The notes under the pieces: generated by a model | Database searches by the model: none | Told to the model about the DNA's origin: nothing | The model's input: the letters and a program-made list of their open reading frames with translations, nothing else | From: JACSRF01 sp963695505 | GTDB taxonomy: Bacteria > Chloroflexota > Anaerolineae > Promineifilales > Promineifilaceae | Direction of reading: 5' to 3' | DNA length: 64,000 nucleotides | Assembly: GCA_963695505.1 (NCBI GenBank) | Contig: CAVOGX010000002.1 | Location: 184,037-248,036, forward strand | Position numbers and translations under genes: made by a program | Part shown: positions 16,140-24,873 of the stretch, piece after piece | Position numbering within the stretch: position 1 is the stretch's first letter | Layout: each line of letters begins with the position of its first letter

Positions 16140-17333
16140 ATGAACAACTCAAAACCCTCTCATTTACAGCAAGTTATTACGAAATTGTATGAAAATGCGC
16201 CGGGCTTCAAAAAACGGCTGGATGATGCCGGTTTGAGCCCGCATGACCTGCAAATTGTGACCGACCTGGCAAAACTGCCGGTGCTGCGCAAAGATGATTT
16301 GCTTGCCTTGCAGCAACAAGATCCCCCTTTTGGCGGCCTGTTGGCCGTGCCCATGGGCCAACTGCGGCGCGTTTTTCAATCTCCCGGCCCTATCAACGAG
16401 CCGGAACCTGACGTGCCAGATGCCGGTAACTGGGCTCCTGGCCTGAAAGCTGCCGGTTTTCAGGCCGGCGAAATTGCCATTAATGCCTTTGGCTATCACC
16501 TGACGCCTGCGGGCGCTTCCCTGGAAGACGGTTTGCGCAACGTGGGCTGCGTGGTGATTCCCGGCGGCATTGGCAACCAGGAGCAGCAGATTCAGGTCAT
16601 GGCTGCTTTTGGCGCCACCGGTTACGTAGGTCTGCCCAGCTATCTCAAGGCGCTGCTGGACAAAGCTGACGAATCAGGCGTCTCTTTGCAGGTCAACAAA
16701 GCCTTTGTGCTGGCGGAACCCCTGCCCCCATCGCTGCGGGAAGAGCTTAACGATCGTGGTGTGGCAGTCTATCAGGCCTACGGCACGGCCGAATGCGGCA
16801 ACCTGGGCTATGAGTGCGCGGCCATTAACGGCTGGCACATTCCTGACAACGCCATCGTGCAAATTTGCGACATCAACACCGGCCAGCCTCTGCCGCACGG
16901 CGAGACTGGAGAAGTGGTGGTGACCCTGCTGCATGGCCATTACGCCATCGTGCGCTTTGGCGTGGGGGATTTGTCGTCCATTATTGCCGAGCCATGTACC
17001 TGTGGCCGGACCAGCCTGCGGCTGAATGGTTGGCAGGGGCGCGTGGGCGCAGCCACGAAAGTGCGCGGCATGTTCCTGCATCCCAAACAGTTGGCAGACA
17101 TGATGGCGCGTTTCCCGGAAGTTACCGCTTTCCAGGCTGTGGTAACTCGCGAAGAGCATAAAGATTTTCTGGCGCTGCATGTGGTTCTGGCTGAAGGCGA
17201 GGAAAGCGTAGGTTTGGCAGAAAAAATCATGCAAACAGCCCGCGACAGCATTAAGTTCCGCCTGGATGTACAGGTTGTCAACACCTTGCCGGCCGGCGCA
17301 CCGCTTATTCGCGATGAGCGCAGTTGGGATTAG
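16140..17333 (+). CDS. PaaK-like AMP-dependent CoA ligase (phenylacetate-CoA ligase family)
   Basis: 397 residues. The N-terminal part has YENAPGFKKRLDDAGLSP and LPVLRKDDL, characteristic of phenylacetate-CoA ligases. The adenylate motif is YQAYGTAECG and the C-terminal hinge contains GETGEVVVTLL. It would activate an aryl or short carboxylic acid with ATP and CoA. The normal PaaK phosphate loop (SSGTTGKP) is not obvious, and the corresponding area reads RVFQSPGPINEPEPDVPDAG, so activity on a standard substrate is uncertain. ATG at 16140 is chosen, with GGAGAAATT directly before it. It is the second gene of a short unit with the SnoaL-like gene. Confidence 0.82.
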   Translation: MNNSKPSHLQQVITKLYENAPGFKKRLDDAGLSPHDLQIVTDLAKLPVLRKDDLLALQQQDPPFGGLLAVPMGQLRRVFQSPGPINEPEPDVPDAGNWAPGLKAAGFQAGEIAINAFGYHLTPAGASLEDGLRNVGCVVIPGGIGNQEQQIQVMAAFGATGYVGLPSYLKALLDKADESGVSLQVNKAFVLAEPLPPSLREELNDRGVAVYQAYGTAECGNLGYECAAINGWHIPDNAIVQICDINTGQPLPHGETGEVVVTLLHGHYAIVRFGVGDLSSIIAEPCTCGRTSLRLNGWQGRVGAATKVRGMFLHPKQLADMMARFPEVTAFQAVVTREEHKDFLALHVVLAEGEESVGLAEKIMQTARDSIKFRLDVQVVNTLPAGAPLIRDERSWD

Positions 17334-17431
17334 TAATTGGGTTAGATGGTTGGTTTGTTGGTTTTGTGCGAGGGTGGCTTTTGGGCTGCCCTTTTTGCAT
17401 TTTGGTGAAGAAACTTACAAAGAAATAGTTC

Positions 17432-17493
17432 AGACCTGCGAGGTTTTTTACCAGAAGGGCATAGGGAATTTTGTTGGAAAACCTCGCAGGTCT
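17432..17493. repeat. Long inverted repeat with 16-bp perfect arms
   Basis: AGACCTGCGAGGTTTT (17432-17447) and AAAACCTCGCAGGTCT (17478-17493) are exact reverse complements around a 30-base loop. It lies in the 279-bp spacer between the PaaK-like gene and the response regulator. The word looks like a REP-type or miniature-element arm. Confidence 0.75.
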
Positions 17494-17612
17494 CCAGAGG
17501 ATCGAACACTTATCTTACAACTTGCATAGATTTGCCGGACCTGTAAGTAATCTGTAATCTTTTTGGGGTAAAACAGCAAGGCTAATAATCAATAATTGAG
17601 GGAGGCGCACGC

Positions 17613-18323
17613 ATGAGCGAGGGTCAGGAAATTTTGGTGGTGGATGATGAAGCTTCGGTGGTTGAAGTCGTCACCCTTTACCTGAAAAGGGACGGATTCC
17701 GGGTGCGCGCAGCACAAACTGGCCGCGAAGCGCTGGACGCCATGCGCGACAGGCTGCCGGCATTAGTGGTGCTGGACGTTATGCTGCCGGAGGTAGACGG
17801 GTTGGAGATTGTGCGCCGCCTGCGGCAGGATCCCACCTCCAACGTGCCGGTTATCTTGCTTACCTCGCGCAGCCAGGAAACAGACCGGATTTTTGGCCTG
17901 GAGCTGGGCGCAGACGATTACGTGACCAAACCATTTTCTCCAGCGGAGCTGGTGTCGCGGGTGAAGGCGGTGCTGCGGCGCGCGGCGGGGGGACAGCAGG
18001 GTGGGCAAGAGGAACGGCCGTTACGCTTTGGCCCTCTGCTCATCAACCCCATCACCCACGAGGTGCTCAAGAATGGACAGCCCGTGGAACTAACCGCAAC
18101 TGAATTCAATCTGCTCTGGTTCATGGCCCGCCACCCGCGCCAGGTCTTCAAGCGCGACCAGCTTTTGGAAAGCGTATGGGGCTTTTCCGAGTTTGTGGAC
18201 CCCAGCACCGTCACCGTGCATATTCGCCGCCTACGTGAAAAAATTGAGGCGGATCCCAGCAACCCCACCTGGCTGCTCACCGTGTGGGGCGTAGGCTACA
18301 AATTTGAACCGGCAGACAATTGA
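17613..18323 (+). CDS. OmpR-family response regulator
   Basis: 236 residues. The receiver domain has acidic residues DDE at 11-13, the phosphorylated Asp55 in VVLDVMLPE, and Lys105 in VTKPFSP. After an Arg/Gly/Gln-rich linker comes a winged-helix DNA-binding domain (about 140-234) ending with the usual VWGVGYKFE. GGGAGG lies eight bases before the ATG. It would be phosphorylated by the kinase encoded 32 bases downstream and control an unknown regulon. All key residues are present. Confidence 0.95.
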   Translation: MSEGQEILVVDDEASVVEVVTLYLKRDGFRVRAAQTGREALDAMRDRLPALVVLDVMLPEVDGLEIVRRLRQDPTSNVPVILLTSRSQETDRIFGLELGADDYVTKPFSPAELVSRVKAVLRRAAGGQQGGQEERPLRFGPLLINPITHEVLKNGQPVELTATEFNLLWFMARHPRQVFKRDQLLESVWGFSEFVDPSTVTVHIRRLREKIEADPSNPTWLLTVWGVGYKFEPADN

Positions 18324-18355
18324 TGCCGTCCAATATGTTCTTCCAGGTATAAAAC

Positions 18356-19621
18356 ATGATCAATACTTCGTCCGAAACCCGCTTTTTCTCCTGGGTCAAT
18401 GAAGCTCCTTGGCGCATTCTTGTCCTTGGCGTCCTGCTGGCCTTGCTCCTGGTCGCCTTACTGATGCGCATGATTATGCAGGCTCCTTCCCAGGAGATTT
18501 TTGTGCTCATCACCACTCTTTCCCTGACCTCGCTGATTTCTCTGGGGTTGGGATATGCTATTTATTTACGGGGCTGGACCCGCTTTTCTTCTCTGCGCCT
18601 GACCTTGCTGGCCAGCTACGTCTGGGCGGCCTTACTCATTATCTTTAACGTGTGGGTGATGTCCCAGCAGATGTTTGCCAGCGACCACGACCTGCTGCTG
18701 AGCGGGGTTTTGCTGGTTTTTGCGGCCATCATTGCTACGAGCTTTGGCATTTTTGTAACCTCGACCGTAACAGACGGGCTGCGGCAGGTGGCCTCCACGT
18801 CCCGGCGTCTGGCAGAAGGGGACCTGGCCGCCCGCGTGGCCGTAACGGGGCGGGATGAGGTGGCCCAGGTGGCGGCCACCTTTAACGAAATGGCGGCCCA
18901 GTTGCAACAAACGGCCCGGCAGCGAGAAGAACTGGAGGCACTGCGCCGTGACCTGGTCGCCTGGGCGTCCCACGACCTGCGCACGCCGCTGACCAGCATG
19001 CGCGTCATGATTGAGGCGCTAAATGACGGCATGGTGACCGATAAGGAGACCGTGCAGCGATATTACCGCACCATTCGCGCGGAAATGGTAGCCCTGAACA
19101 GCCTGATTGATGATCTGTTCGAACTGGCCCAGCTTGACGCCGGAGGTGTTGTTCTTGAATTAGACCGGCACGATATTGGGGACCTGGTCTCTGATGCGCT
19201 GGAGAGCTTTCACGCTTTAGCTGAACAGCGCGAAGTTACTTTGCGCGGAGACGTGACGGAGCAGATTGCGCCCGTTATGATTAATGCAGCCAAAATTAAC
19301 CGGGTGCTGGCTAACCTGCTGAGCAATGCTCTGCGGCACACGCCGGCCGGGGGGCGCATCGAGGTGCGGGTAATGCCCGTACCGGAAGGCGTGCAGGTGA
19401 CGGTGCAGGACAGCGGACCGGGGTTTGAGCAGCAGGATTTGCCGCGCATTTTTGAGCAGTTTTACCGGGGAGAGCAGGCGCGCAGCCGGGCAACGGGCGG
19501 CGCGGGGCTGGGTCTGGCCATTGCCCGCGGGATTGTGGAAGCGCACAACGGCCGTATCTGGGCCGAAAATGGCGATGAAGGCGGGGCCCTGGTGGGCTTT
19601 GTGTTACCCGTTACGAGCTAA
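18356..19621 (+). CDS. Sensor histidine kinase
   Basis: 421 residues. About four membrane helices lie in residues 20-135, with almost no extracellular domain, so it probably senses a membrane or intracellular signal. A HAMP domain (RRLAEGDLAARVAV) leads to the dimerisation helix with His206 in ASHDLRTPLTS. The HATPase domain carries the N-box NLLSNALRHTP, the G1 box VQDSGPGFE and GLGLAIARGIVEAHNG. It is paired with the response regulator just upstream. All catalytic boxes are intact. Confidence 0.95.
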   Translation: MINTSSETRFFSWVNEAPWRILVLGVLLALLLVALLMRMIMQAPSQEIFVLITTLSLTSLISLGLGYAIYLRGWTRFSSLRLTLLASYVWAALLIIFNVWVMSQQMFASDHDLLLSGVLLVFAAIIATSFGIFVTSTVTDGLRQVASTSRRLAEGDLAARVAVTGRDEVAQVAATFNEMAAQLQQTARQREELEALRRDLVAWASHDLRTPLTSMRVMIEALNDGMVTDKETVQRYYRTIRAEMVALNSLIDDLFELAQLDAGGVVLELDRHDIGDLVSDALESFHALAEQREVTLRGDVTEQIAPVMINAAKINRVLANLLSNALRHTPAGGRIEVRVMPVPEGVQVTVQDSGPGFEQQDLPRIFEQFYRGEQARSRATGGAGLGLAIARGIVEAHNGRIWAENGDEGGALVGFVLPVTS

Positions 19622-19632
19622 GGTGGTGGGGG

Positions 19633-19968
19633 TTACGGCCGTTTCCGCCGCGCGCCCCAAATCCACTTGTCCGGCAGCAGGCGCACCGTCATGTCTGCTT
19701 GCACGGTAATCTGGCAGGAGAGACGGGGATAACCAAAGCGGTTGCCGATGCGGTCGTGCCAGTGAGCGGGGGACGGCTCCTCATCAATCCACACACCGCA
19801 AGTAGCGCACAGCCCGCGCCCACCGCAGTTAGCACGGCGCGTCAGGGCGGCATAAGGGGAGAGAGCGTTTTGCAGCAGCACCAGGCGCAAATTGCTGCCA
19901 ACAGGCACTTCCAATACCTGCCTCTCTTGACCATTCCAAACGGTAAGCTTCACCAACTTAGCCATCAT
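19633..19968 (-). CDS. 2Fe-2S ferredoxin
   Basis: 111 residues with the plant-type ferredoxin fold. Cluster ligands are the cysteines in CGGRGLCATC (spacing C-x5-C-x2-C) plus the later LSCQI cysteine. Its ATG overlaps the stop of the photolyase alpha/beta-domain gene (ATGATGG), which implies translational coupling. The natural suggestion is that it delivers electrons to the split photolyase flavin or to another partner of the operon (inference). Confidence 0.9.
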   Translation of the reverse strand: MMAKLVKLTVWNGQERQVLEVPVGSNLRLVLLQNALSPYAALTRRANCGGRGLCATCGVWIDEEPSPAHWHDRIGNRFGYPRLSCQITVQADMTVRLLPDKWIWGARRKRP

Positions 19969-20405
19969 TTTCCAGGGGTTTTACTCAAGGCGTACTTTTG
20001 CGCGGTGCGCCAGTAACGGGAAAAGCGCCGCAAATCGAAACGGCCGTTGTCGGGCACAAAGGGTTCGGCCGCATACACCGTCACCACCAAGCCTGCTTTT
20101 TCCAGGCGGTCGCAAATGGCGGCGAAGCGCGGGCTGGGGCTGGCCGCGGTGGCAATGTGCGTGGCGTTGTGTTCCGCCGCAAATGTGGCGATTTCAGCGA
20201 CCATCTGCCCGCGGCGAATGGTCACCGGCAGCTCCAACAAACATTCGTAGATGAAGACGACGCGCTTCAAGCTGATGCGCCATTCGCCCAGTAGGGCGTC
20301 GTCCCAAACCCAGAGAGCGGGGGCATCCCGATGAGCTGCCAGGGCTGGGCCGTGGGGATTCAAGTTGTCGCCGTGGACCCAAACAATGGTGTTGTCGTCT
20401 TGCAT
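19965..20405 (-). CDS. Photolyase N-terminal alpha/beta domain as a separate protein
   Basis: 146 residues that look like the Rossmann-like DNA photolyase domain alone: VWVHGDNLNPHGPAL at the start, then WRISLKRVVFIYECLLEL and a nucleotide-fold repeat to FRRFSRYW-type sequence. In ordinary photolyases this domain precedes the FAD domain within one chain. Here it is encoded after the FAD-domain gene, 32 bases downstream. A GTG one codon earlier is in frame, but the ATG at 20405 is preferred. It could hold an antenna chromophore and associate with the FAD protein. There is no sign of a lost C-terminal domain, because the ferredoxin gene overlaps its stop. Confidence 0.82.
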   Translation of the reverse strand: MQDDNTIVWVHGDNLNPHGPALAAHRDAPALWVWDDALLGEWRISLKRVVFIYECLLELPVTIRRGQMVAEIATFAAEHNATHIATAASPSPRFAAICDRLEKAGLVVTVYAAEPFVPDNGRFDLRRFSRYWRTAQKYALSKTPGK

Positions 20406-20437
20406 CACGTTTGCCTGATTCTGTGCTTGCGACTTGG

Positions 20438-21250
20438 TTAACGGCCGTTCTGCCGGGGAAACAGCCGTCCTTCCAACGATTCATATGAGCCATCAAGGGG
20501 ACAGTTGCCAGCCAGGGGACATTCATGGCAGTAAACGCCGCCGCTAAATTTCTCCAGATTGTCCCGGTTAAAAAAGTAGGGCTTGTGGCTAAAGGTGCTG
20601 GCCACCCACTGCCAGCTCAAGTTGTTGCTGGCCGGGTCACCATCCAGCAGATGCTCCAGAAACCAGCGCGCGCCTGCCTGCCAGCGCACGCGCCGCCAAT
20701 GCACGACGTAGGCCGCCAGCCACATGCGGGCGTGGTTGTGCAGGTAGCCCATCTCGGCCAGCTCCTGGCTAAAGGCGTCCATGCAGGCCAGGCCTGTCGT
20801 GCCCTGGCGCACATCTTCGGGTAGTTCCGCCGCGTATTCCGCCGCAGCAGAACCGGTTTTGTAAGGCTCGCGATCTTCCCAGATGCCGCTACCAATTTGC
20901 GCATACACCCGCTGGTAATAATCGCGCCAGGCCAGCTCGTTGACAAATTTGTACGGGCTGCCCTGGGAATGCGTAACGGCCGTGTCTCGCACCTCAGCCA
21001 GGCTTAACACCCCATGCCGCAGGTATGGGGAAAGCCGCGACACTGCGCCGTCCAGAAAATTGCGCGTCTTTTCGTAGCGACGTCCCGTCTCCGCCTGGGC
21101 CAGGGCCGCTTCTGCTGCATTGCGCCCACCGCGGGTGGGTGCCACGCGGTCGTCTACCACTGCGGCTTCCGGGAACATTTCCACCAGATAGGCAATTAAC
21201 TCCTCCCGGTTGGCAAAGTCGCGGCGCATGTCTTTTTCAGGAAGGGTCAT
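20438..21250 (-). CDS. Photolyase/cryptochrome FAD-binding domain as a separate protein
   Basis: 270 residues corresponding to the helical FAD-binding domain. Recognisable segments are SRLSPYLRHGVLSLAEV, the ELAWRDYYQRVYAQ helix, GYLHNHARMWLAAYVVHW and GDPASNNLSWQWVASTFS. The C-terminus carries three close cysteines (C-x2-C-x5-C in YCHECPLAGNCPL) and a fourth lies earlier in GLACMDAF. These could bind an iron-sulfur cluster, as in Fe-S photolyases (inference). The normal N-terminal domain is absent from this chain and is encoded by the next gene. Its start overlaps the end of the DUF2256 gene by 14 bases. Confidence 0.88.
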   Translation of the reverse strand: MTLPEKDMRRDFANREELIAYLVEMFPEAAVVDDRVAPTRGGRNAAEAALAQAETGRRYEKTRNFLDGAVSRLSPYLRHGVLSLAEVRDTAVTHSQGSPYKFVNELAWRDYYQRVYAQIGSGIWEDREPYKTGSAAAEYAAELPEDVRQGTTGLACMDAFSQELAEMGYLHNHARMWLAAYVVHWRRVRWQAGARWFLEHLLDGDPASNNLSWQWVASTFSHKPYFFNRDNLEKFSGGVYCHECPLAGNCPLDGSYESLEGRLFPRQNGR

Positions 21251-21389
21251 GGCTCAAGCTCCGGCGGCGGCGGCAGCGCTCGCTGCAATATTTGACCTCG
21301 TCCCAGCTTTTGGCCCACTTTTTGCGCCAGGAAAACGGCCGTTGGCAGACAGGGCATATTTTAGTCGGCAGATGCTGTTTCTTGATCAT
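21237..21389 (-). CDS. DUF2256 small zinc-ribbon-like protein
   Basis: 50 residues, too short for most gene callers. The core matches DUF2256: KICPVCQRPFSWRKKWAKSW followed by DEVKYCSERCR. Four cysteines in two CxxC-type pairs suggest a zinc knuckle. It overlaps the FAD-domain gene by 14 bases and opens the four-gene photolyase operon. I recall DUF2256 genes next to photolyase/cryptochrome genes in other bacteria, so an accessory role is likely but unproven. Confidence 0.85.
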   Translation of the reverse strand: MIKKQHLPTKICPVCQRPFSWRKKWAKSWDEVKYCSERCRRRRSLSHDPS

Positions 21390-21518
21390 GCCGGTAGCAT
21401 AGCAAATGCCGGGAGATAAATCTGGTGGGTCTCAACTTCCCCTCATTTGCCAATCCGCTTAATTCCAGTATAACCGTCTGCCAGTGATAGCAACATCCCG
21501 ATACTCAGTAGATCGAAA

Positions 21519-21990
21519 TCAGGCCTCCAAAGGGATATGAATAACCAAAGAAAACCCCAATCGCTGCTTAATCATTTCCGACAGCCAGAGACGCCAACGA
21601 GCTAATGGGAGTAAGTGATGCAAAACCGTGCGTGGGCCAGGTTTAGGCACAAACAAATAAGCCCATTTGACATATTGCCACAGGTTGAGCCAAAGAAATG
21701 CCAACGCCACCAGAAACAAACGGAAGGCTGCTATCTTACACGTTGTGCGCGCTCGAACAGTGTTCATCAGTCGGTAGCTGGTTTCGATGCCAAAACGGCG
21801 GCGATATTCTTCAGCGATTTGGACCGGTTGTCGTTTGAGCGACCCGATCACAATGTAGGCGAAACGAAAGAGGCCTTTGCGCTTGTATTTGCTCTTGCTG
21901 TATTTGCAAACGACATACAGAGGGAGCGTTTCCTGGTCGTAAACAGTGCTGCGGCGTTCATAGGTGGTCCTGTAACTCTTCCGTCCTGGT
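21519..21990 (-). pseudogene. Truncated IS4-like DDE transposase, C-terminal part
   Basis: About 150 residues resemble the C-terminal part of an IS4/ISH3-type transposase: VYDQETLPLYVVCKYSK, then EEYRRRFGIETSYRLMN with the catalytic-region Glu and the Y-R pattern, then hydrophobic WLNLWQYVKWAYL. Upstream codons in the same frame are only the antisense of the aconitase X gene, so the N-terminal half is gone. The break lies 10-15 bases before the aconitase X start. No intact partner copy is seen in the window. Confidence 0.75.
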
Positions 21991-22002
21991 TGAGTACAGC
22001 CC

Positions 22003-23277
22003 ATGAGCGATTTACAACTTTCTCCCCAAGATGAAGCCATGCTGTCCGGCAAAAATGGCCTGGCGGCGCAGATGGCCATGCGCATTTTGTGTACCATGGC
22101 CCGCGTGTATGGTGCGCCGCGGTTACTAGATATTACGTCGGCGCACATAGACGGCTGCCTGTACCATGGCGTGTCGGGCATTGAATTTGCGCAGCGTCTG
22201 GTGGATGGCGGCGCCCAGGTGGTGGTGCCGACTACCCTCAACGTGGGAGCGATTGATTTGCTGCATCCGGAGGAGTTTCAGGGAACGGCCGTTTTGGCCC
22301 AGCGCGCCCAAACCTTGATGAAACTGTATGAGCAAATGGGCTGCCAACCTGTTTACACCTGTGCACCATACCAGGCTGTGCAGCGCCCGCCATTCGGTGC
22401 GCAAATCGCCTGGGCCGAAAGCAACGCCATTGTTTTTGCAAATTCCGTATTGGGCGCGCGCACCAACCGCTACGGCGACTTCATCGACATTTGTGCGGCC
22501 ATCACCGGGCGTGCTCCGGCCAGCGGCCTGCACCTTTCCCCCAATCGTCGCGGCCAGCTTTTGTACCGCCTGGTCGACTTGCCGGAGAAGCTGCTGCGCG
22601 AAGACGTTCTTTTTCCCGTGCTGGGCTACCTCATTGGTGCACGCAGCGGCAGCAAAATCCCCGTTATTGAGGGCTTGCCCCCGGAAACGAATGAAGACCA
22701 GCTCAAAGCGTTGGGGGCGGCCTCGGCTTCATCTGGAGCAGTCGCTCTTTTCCACGCCATCGGAGTCACGCCGGAAGCACCTGACTTCGCTGCTGCCTTT
22801 CAGAGCGGCCAGCCCGAGCAAATTATTGATGTAACTCTGGACACCTTGCGGCAAACCTTGGGGCATTTGAGCACTGTACCTGACGGTGAAATTAACGTAG
22901 TGGCCCTGGGCAGCCCCCACTTTTCTGTGGACGAATTTGCCCAACTTCTGCCTTTGTTGCAGGAGTACCCGCCGCACCCCAAAGTGGAATTCATCGTTTG
23001 TACCCACCGCCTGGTGCTGGCAGCGCTGCAAAAGCGCGGTTGGCTAGAGGCATTAAAGGCGGCTGAAGTACGGCTGGTCGTCGATACTTGCGTGGTTGTG
23101 ACACCCATTGTCCGCGCGCAGGGGGGCGTGCTGATGACCAATTCGGGAAAATTTGCCCATTATTCCCCAGGCAACATTGGCTTTAACGTGGTCTTCGGTA
23201 GTCTGGAAGAGTGCGTGCGCTCGGCCTCGTTAGGCCGCGTGTGGCGGGATGGGACGCTGTGGAGCCGGGAACTATGA
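22003..23277 (+). CDS. Aconitase X catalytic (large) subunit
   Basis: 424 residues of the DUF521/aconitase X family. Members act as dehydratases, for example cis-3-hydroxy-L-proline dehydratase in bacteria or phosphomevalonate dehydratase in archaea. Family segments include LSPQDEAMLSGKNGLAAQMAMRI, DITSAHIDGCLYHG, ANSVLGARTNRYGDFIDICAAI and a late Cys motif VDTCVVVTP, which fit Fe-S or metal binding. It overlaps the small-subunit gene by ATGA. No Shine-Dalgarno is visible before the ATG, where the sequence is the truncated end of a transposase, so expression may rely on an unusual start or be weak. Confidence 0.9.
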   Translation: MSDLQLSPQDEAMLSGKNGLAAQMAMRILCTMARVYGAPRLLDITSAHIDGCLYHGVSGIEFAQRLVDGGAQVVVPTTLNVGAIDLLHPEEFQGTAVLAQRAQTLMKLYEQMGCQPVYTCAPYQAVQRPPFGAQIAWAESNAIVFANSVLGARTNRYGDFIDICAAITGRAPASGLHLSPNRRGQLLYRLVDLPEKLLREDVLFPVLGYLIGARSGSKIPVIEGLPPETNEDQLKALGAASASSGAVALFHAIGVTPEAPDFAAAFQSGQPEQIIDVTLDTLRQTLGHLSTVPDGEINVVALGSPHFSVDEFAQLLPLLQEYPPHPKVEFIVCTHRLVLAALQKRGWLEALKAAEVRLVVDTCVVVTPIVRAQGGVLMTNSGKFAHYSPGNIGFNVVFGSLEECVRSASLGRVWRDGTLWSREL

Positions 23278-23699
23278 TTCAATTTCAAGGGCAGGTGTTG
23301 GTAGGTGGTGAAGCCCAGGGCGAGGCCCTGGTGCTTCCTGAACCCCTCAGCTTGTGGGGTGGACTCGATCCGGAAACAGGTGAAATCATCGACTGGCGGC
23401 ATCCTCTTTTGGGCCAGGTCGTGACGGGCAAAGTCATGGTGCTGCCTGCCGGGAGGGGGTCCAGCAGCGCTAGCAGCATCTTGCTGGAAGCGGTACGGGC
23501 AGGCACAGCCCCTGCGGCCATCATCACCGCAGAGGTGGATGCCATACTGGCTTTAGGTGCGGCTGTGGCCCGCGAGTTGTATGCCCAATCGCCGCCTGTG
23601 GTGGTGCTGGAAACGGCCGATTACGCCCAAATCAAAACTGGCCTGCATATTTCGATACAGGCCAGCGGCATCATTACAATACAATTGTCAGGTGAATAA
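23274..23699 (+). CDS. Aconitase X swivel (small) subunit, DUF126
   Basis: 141 residues with the swivel-domain fold. Key segments are GLDPETGEIIDWRHPLLGQ, VLPAGRGSSSASSILLEA (the Ser-rich substrate loop) and PAAIITAEVDAILALGA. It forms the heterodimer with the large subunit, whose stop codon overlaps its ATG. The TnpB-type element begins immediately after its stop codon, so the pair is bounded by mobile DNA on both sides. Confidence 0.9.
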   Translation: MIQFQGQVLVGGEAQGEALVLPEPLSLWGGLDPETGEIIDWRHPLLGQVVTGKVMVLPAGRGSSSASSILLEAVRAGTAPAAIITAEVDAILALGAAVARELYAQSPPVVVLETADYAQIKTGLHISIQASGIITIQLSGE

Positions 23700-23725
23700 A
23701 CTACCCTGCGGCAAGCCACGGGGTT

Positions 23726-24817
23726 TTACCCTGACGCCACCATGGGCGTCGAGTCGTACGGCTGGTTTATGACAGCCCAACCAGAGATTACCCTGGCTGC
23801 GTTACCATCGGCATTGTCAGCGTGACCACAAGACCGACAGCGAAATTGACTTTGCGAAGGACGATTCTGCTTTTCACAATGACCACACTCAGCACACGTC
23901 TGCGAACTGTAAGCCGGGTGCACCACCTGCACCGGCACCCCCTGCAGGGCCGCCTTGTACAGAATCTTCCGCTGCAGGTCATGGAAGGACCAACCGTGCA
24001 CCTGCCGTCGCTGCGCGCGCCTAACCCTTACCCGGTCCCGGATGCCCCGGAGCTCTTCCAGGGCTATCCCCCGACCGGTGCGTTGCGCGCGGGTTACTAT
24101 CTCCTTGGCAATGCGGTGGTTCTCCTGGCGCACCATGCGCCCCTCTCGTCCGCTCAAGCGCCGCAAGAGCCGTCGCGCGCGCTTGCTCCCCTTGGCCTGC
24201 AGCCGCCGCCGCTGGCGGAAGCGGCGCTCCCGGATGCCCAGCAGCTGGCTGCCGCTGTACTGCTGGCCGTCGCTGTCGGTGGCGATGTTGACAATCCCCA
24301 GGTCCACACCCAGGTATTCATCGACGGCCATGGGCTCAGGGGTGGCCACCTCACAGCTGACCGCCAGGTAGAACTGGCCGCGCCCAAAGCAGAGGTCCGA
24401 CTCCCCCCGCTCCCCCTGCAGCCGGGCCAGCGCCGGCGCGGAGCCAACATAGGGGATGGACTGCCGTCCCGCCACGGTCCAGATGCTCACCCTCTGCTGG
24501 GCCAGGCTGAAGGAGAGTATCCGCGCATCGTAGGGAAAGGCGCCGCGCTGGCTGAAGCCGCGCTGTTTCTTGCGGCTTATCTTGTAGCCGTCGGTCACCT
24601 TGGCGATGGCCCGAATCACCATCTGCGCCGAGAGGTGGAACTGCTGGCGGCACGCTTTGTAGACCAGCTTGTGCAGGGCGTACTGCTTGAAGGTCTTTTC
24701 GCGAAAGGCGGTCTCGCTGATGGCGTTGCAGCACTGGTTGGCGACGGCCAGGGTGGCCAGCAGGCAGTCGAACTGTTCAGGTGTGGGTTGGAGCTTGAGC
24801 TTCGCGGTCAACTTCAT
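23726..24817 (-). CDS. tnpB: TnpB-family RNA-guided endonuclease (IS200/IS605 OrfB)
   Basis: 363 residues, full length. RuvC-type catalytic acids appear as Asp172 in YLGVDLGIVN, Glu254 in IALEEL and Asp337 in ADGNAARV. The zinc ribbon CAEC...CRSC uses Cys308, 311, 327 and 330. The N-terminal helix-turn region begins MKLTAKLKLQPTPEQ. TnpB proteins cut DNA next to a TAM using an omega RNA transcribed from the element's right end, here expected around 23660-23760. No ACGGCCGT palindrome occurs in the gene, in contrast to its surroundings, which supports foreign origin. The nuclease looks active by motif. Confidence 0.93.
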   Translation of the reverse strand: MKLTAKLKLQPTPEQFDCLLATLAVANQCCNAISETAFREKTFKQYALHKLVYKACRQQFHLSAQMVIRAIAKVTDGYKISRKKQRGFSQRGAFPYDARILSFSLAQQRVSIWTVAGRQSIPYVGSAPALARLQGERGESDLCFGRGQFYLAVSCEVATPEPMAVDEYLGVDLGIVNIATDSDGQQYSGSQLLGIRERRFRQRRRLQAKGSKRARRLLRRLSGREGRMVRQENHRIAKEIVTRAQRTGRGIALEELRGIRDRVRVRRAQRRQVHGWSFHDLQRKILYKAALQGVPVQVVHPAYSSQTCAECGHCEKQNRPSQSQFRCRSCGHADNADGNAARVISGWAVINQPYDSTPMVASG

Positions 24818-24873
24818 GCCCGCAATTGTAGCACATCTGTGCTAATCTGTGTTGGGCTAACGCAGATACCAAT

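Noticed and set aside
23726..24817. Cas12-type effector
   Set aside because: Length of 363 residues, IS605 end hairpins and absence of a CRISPR array identify TnpB.
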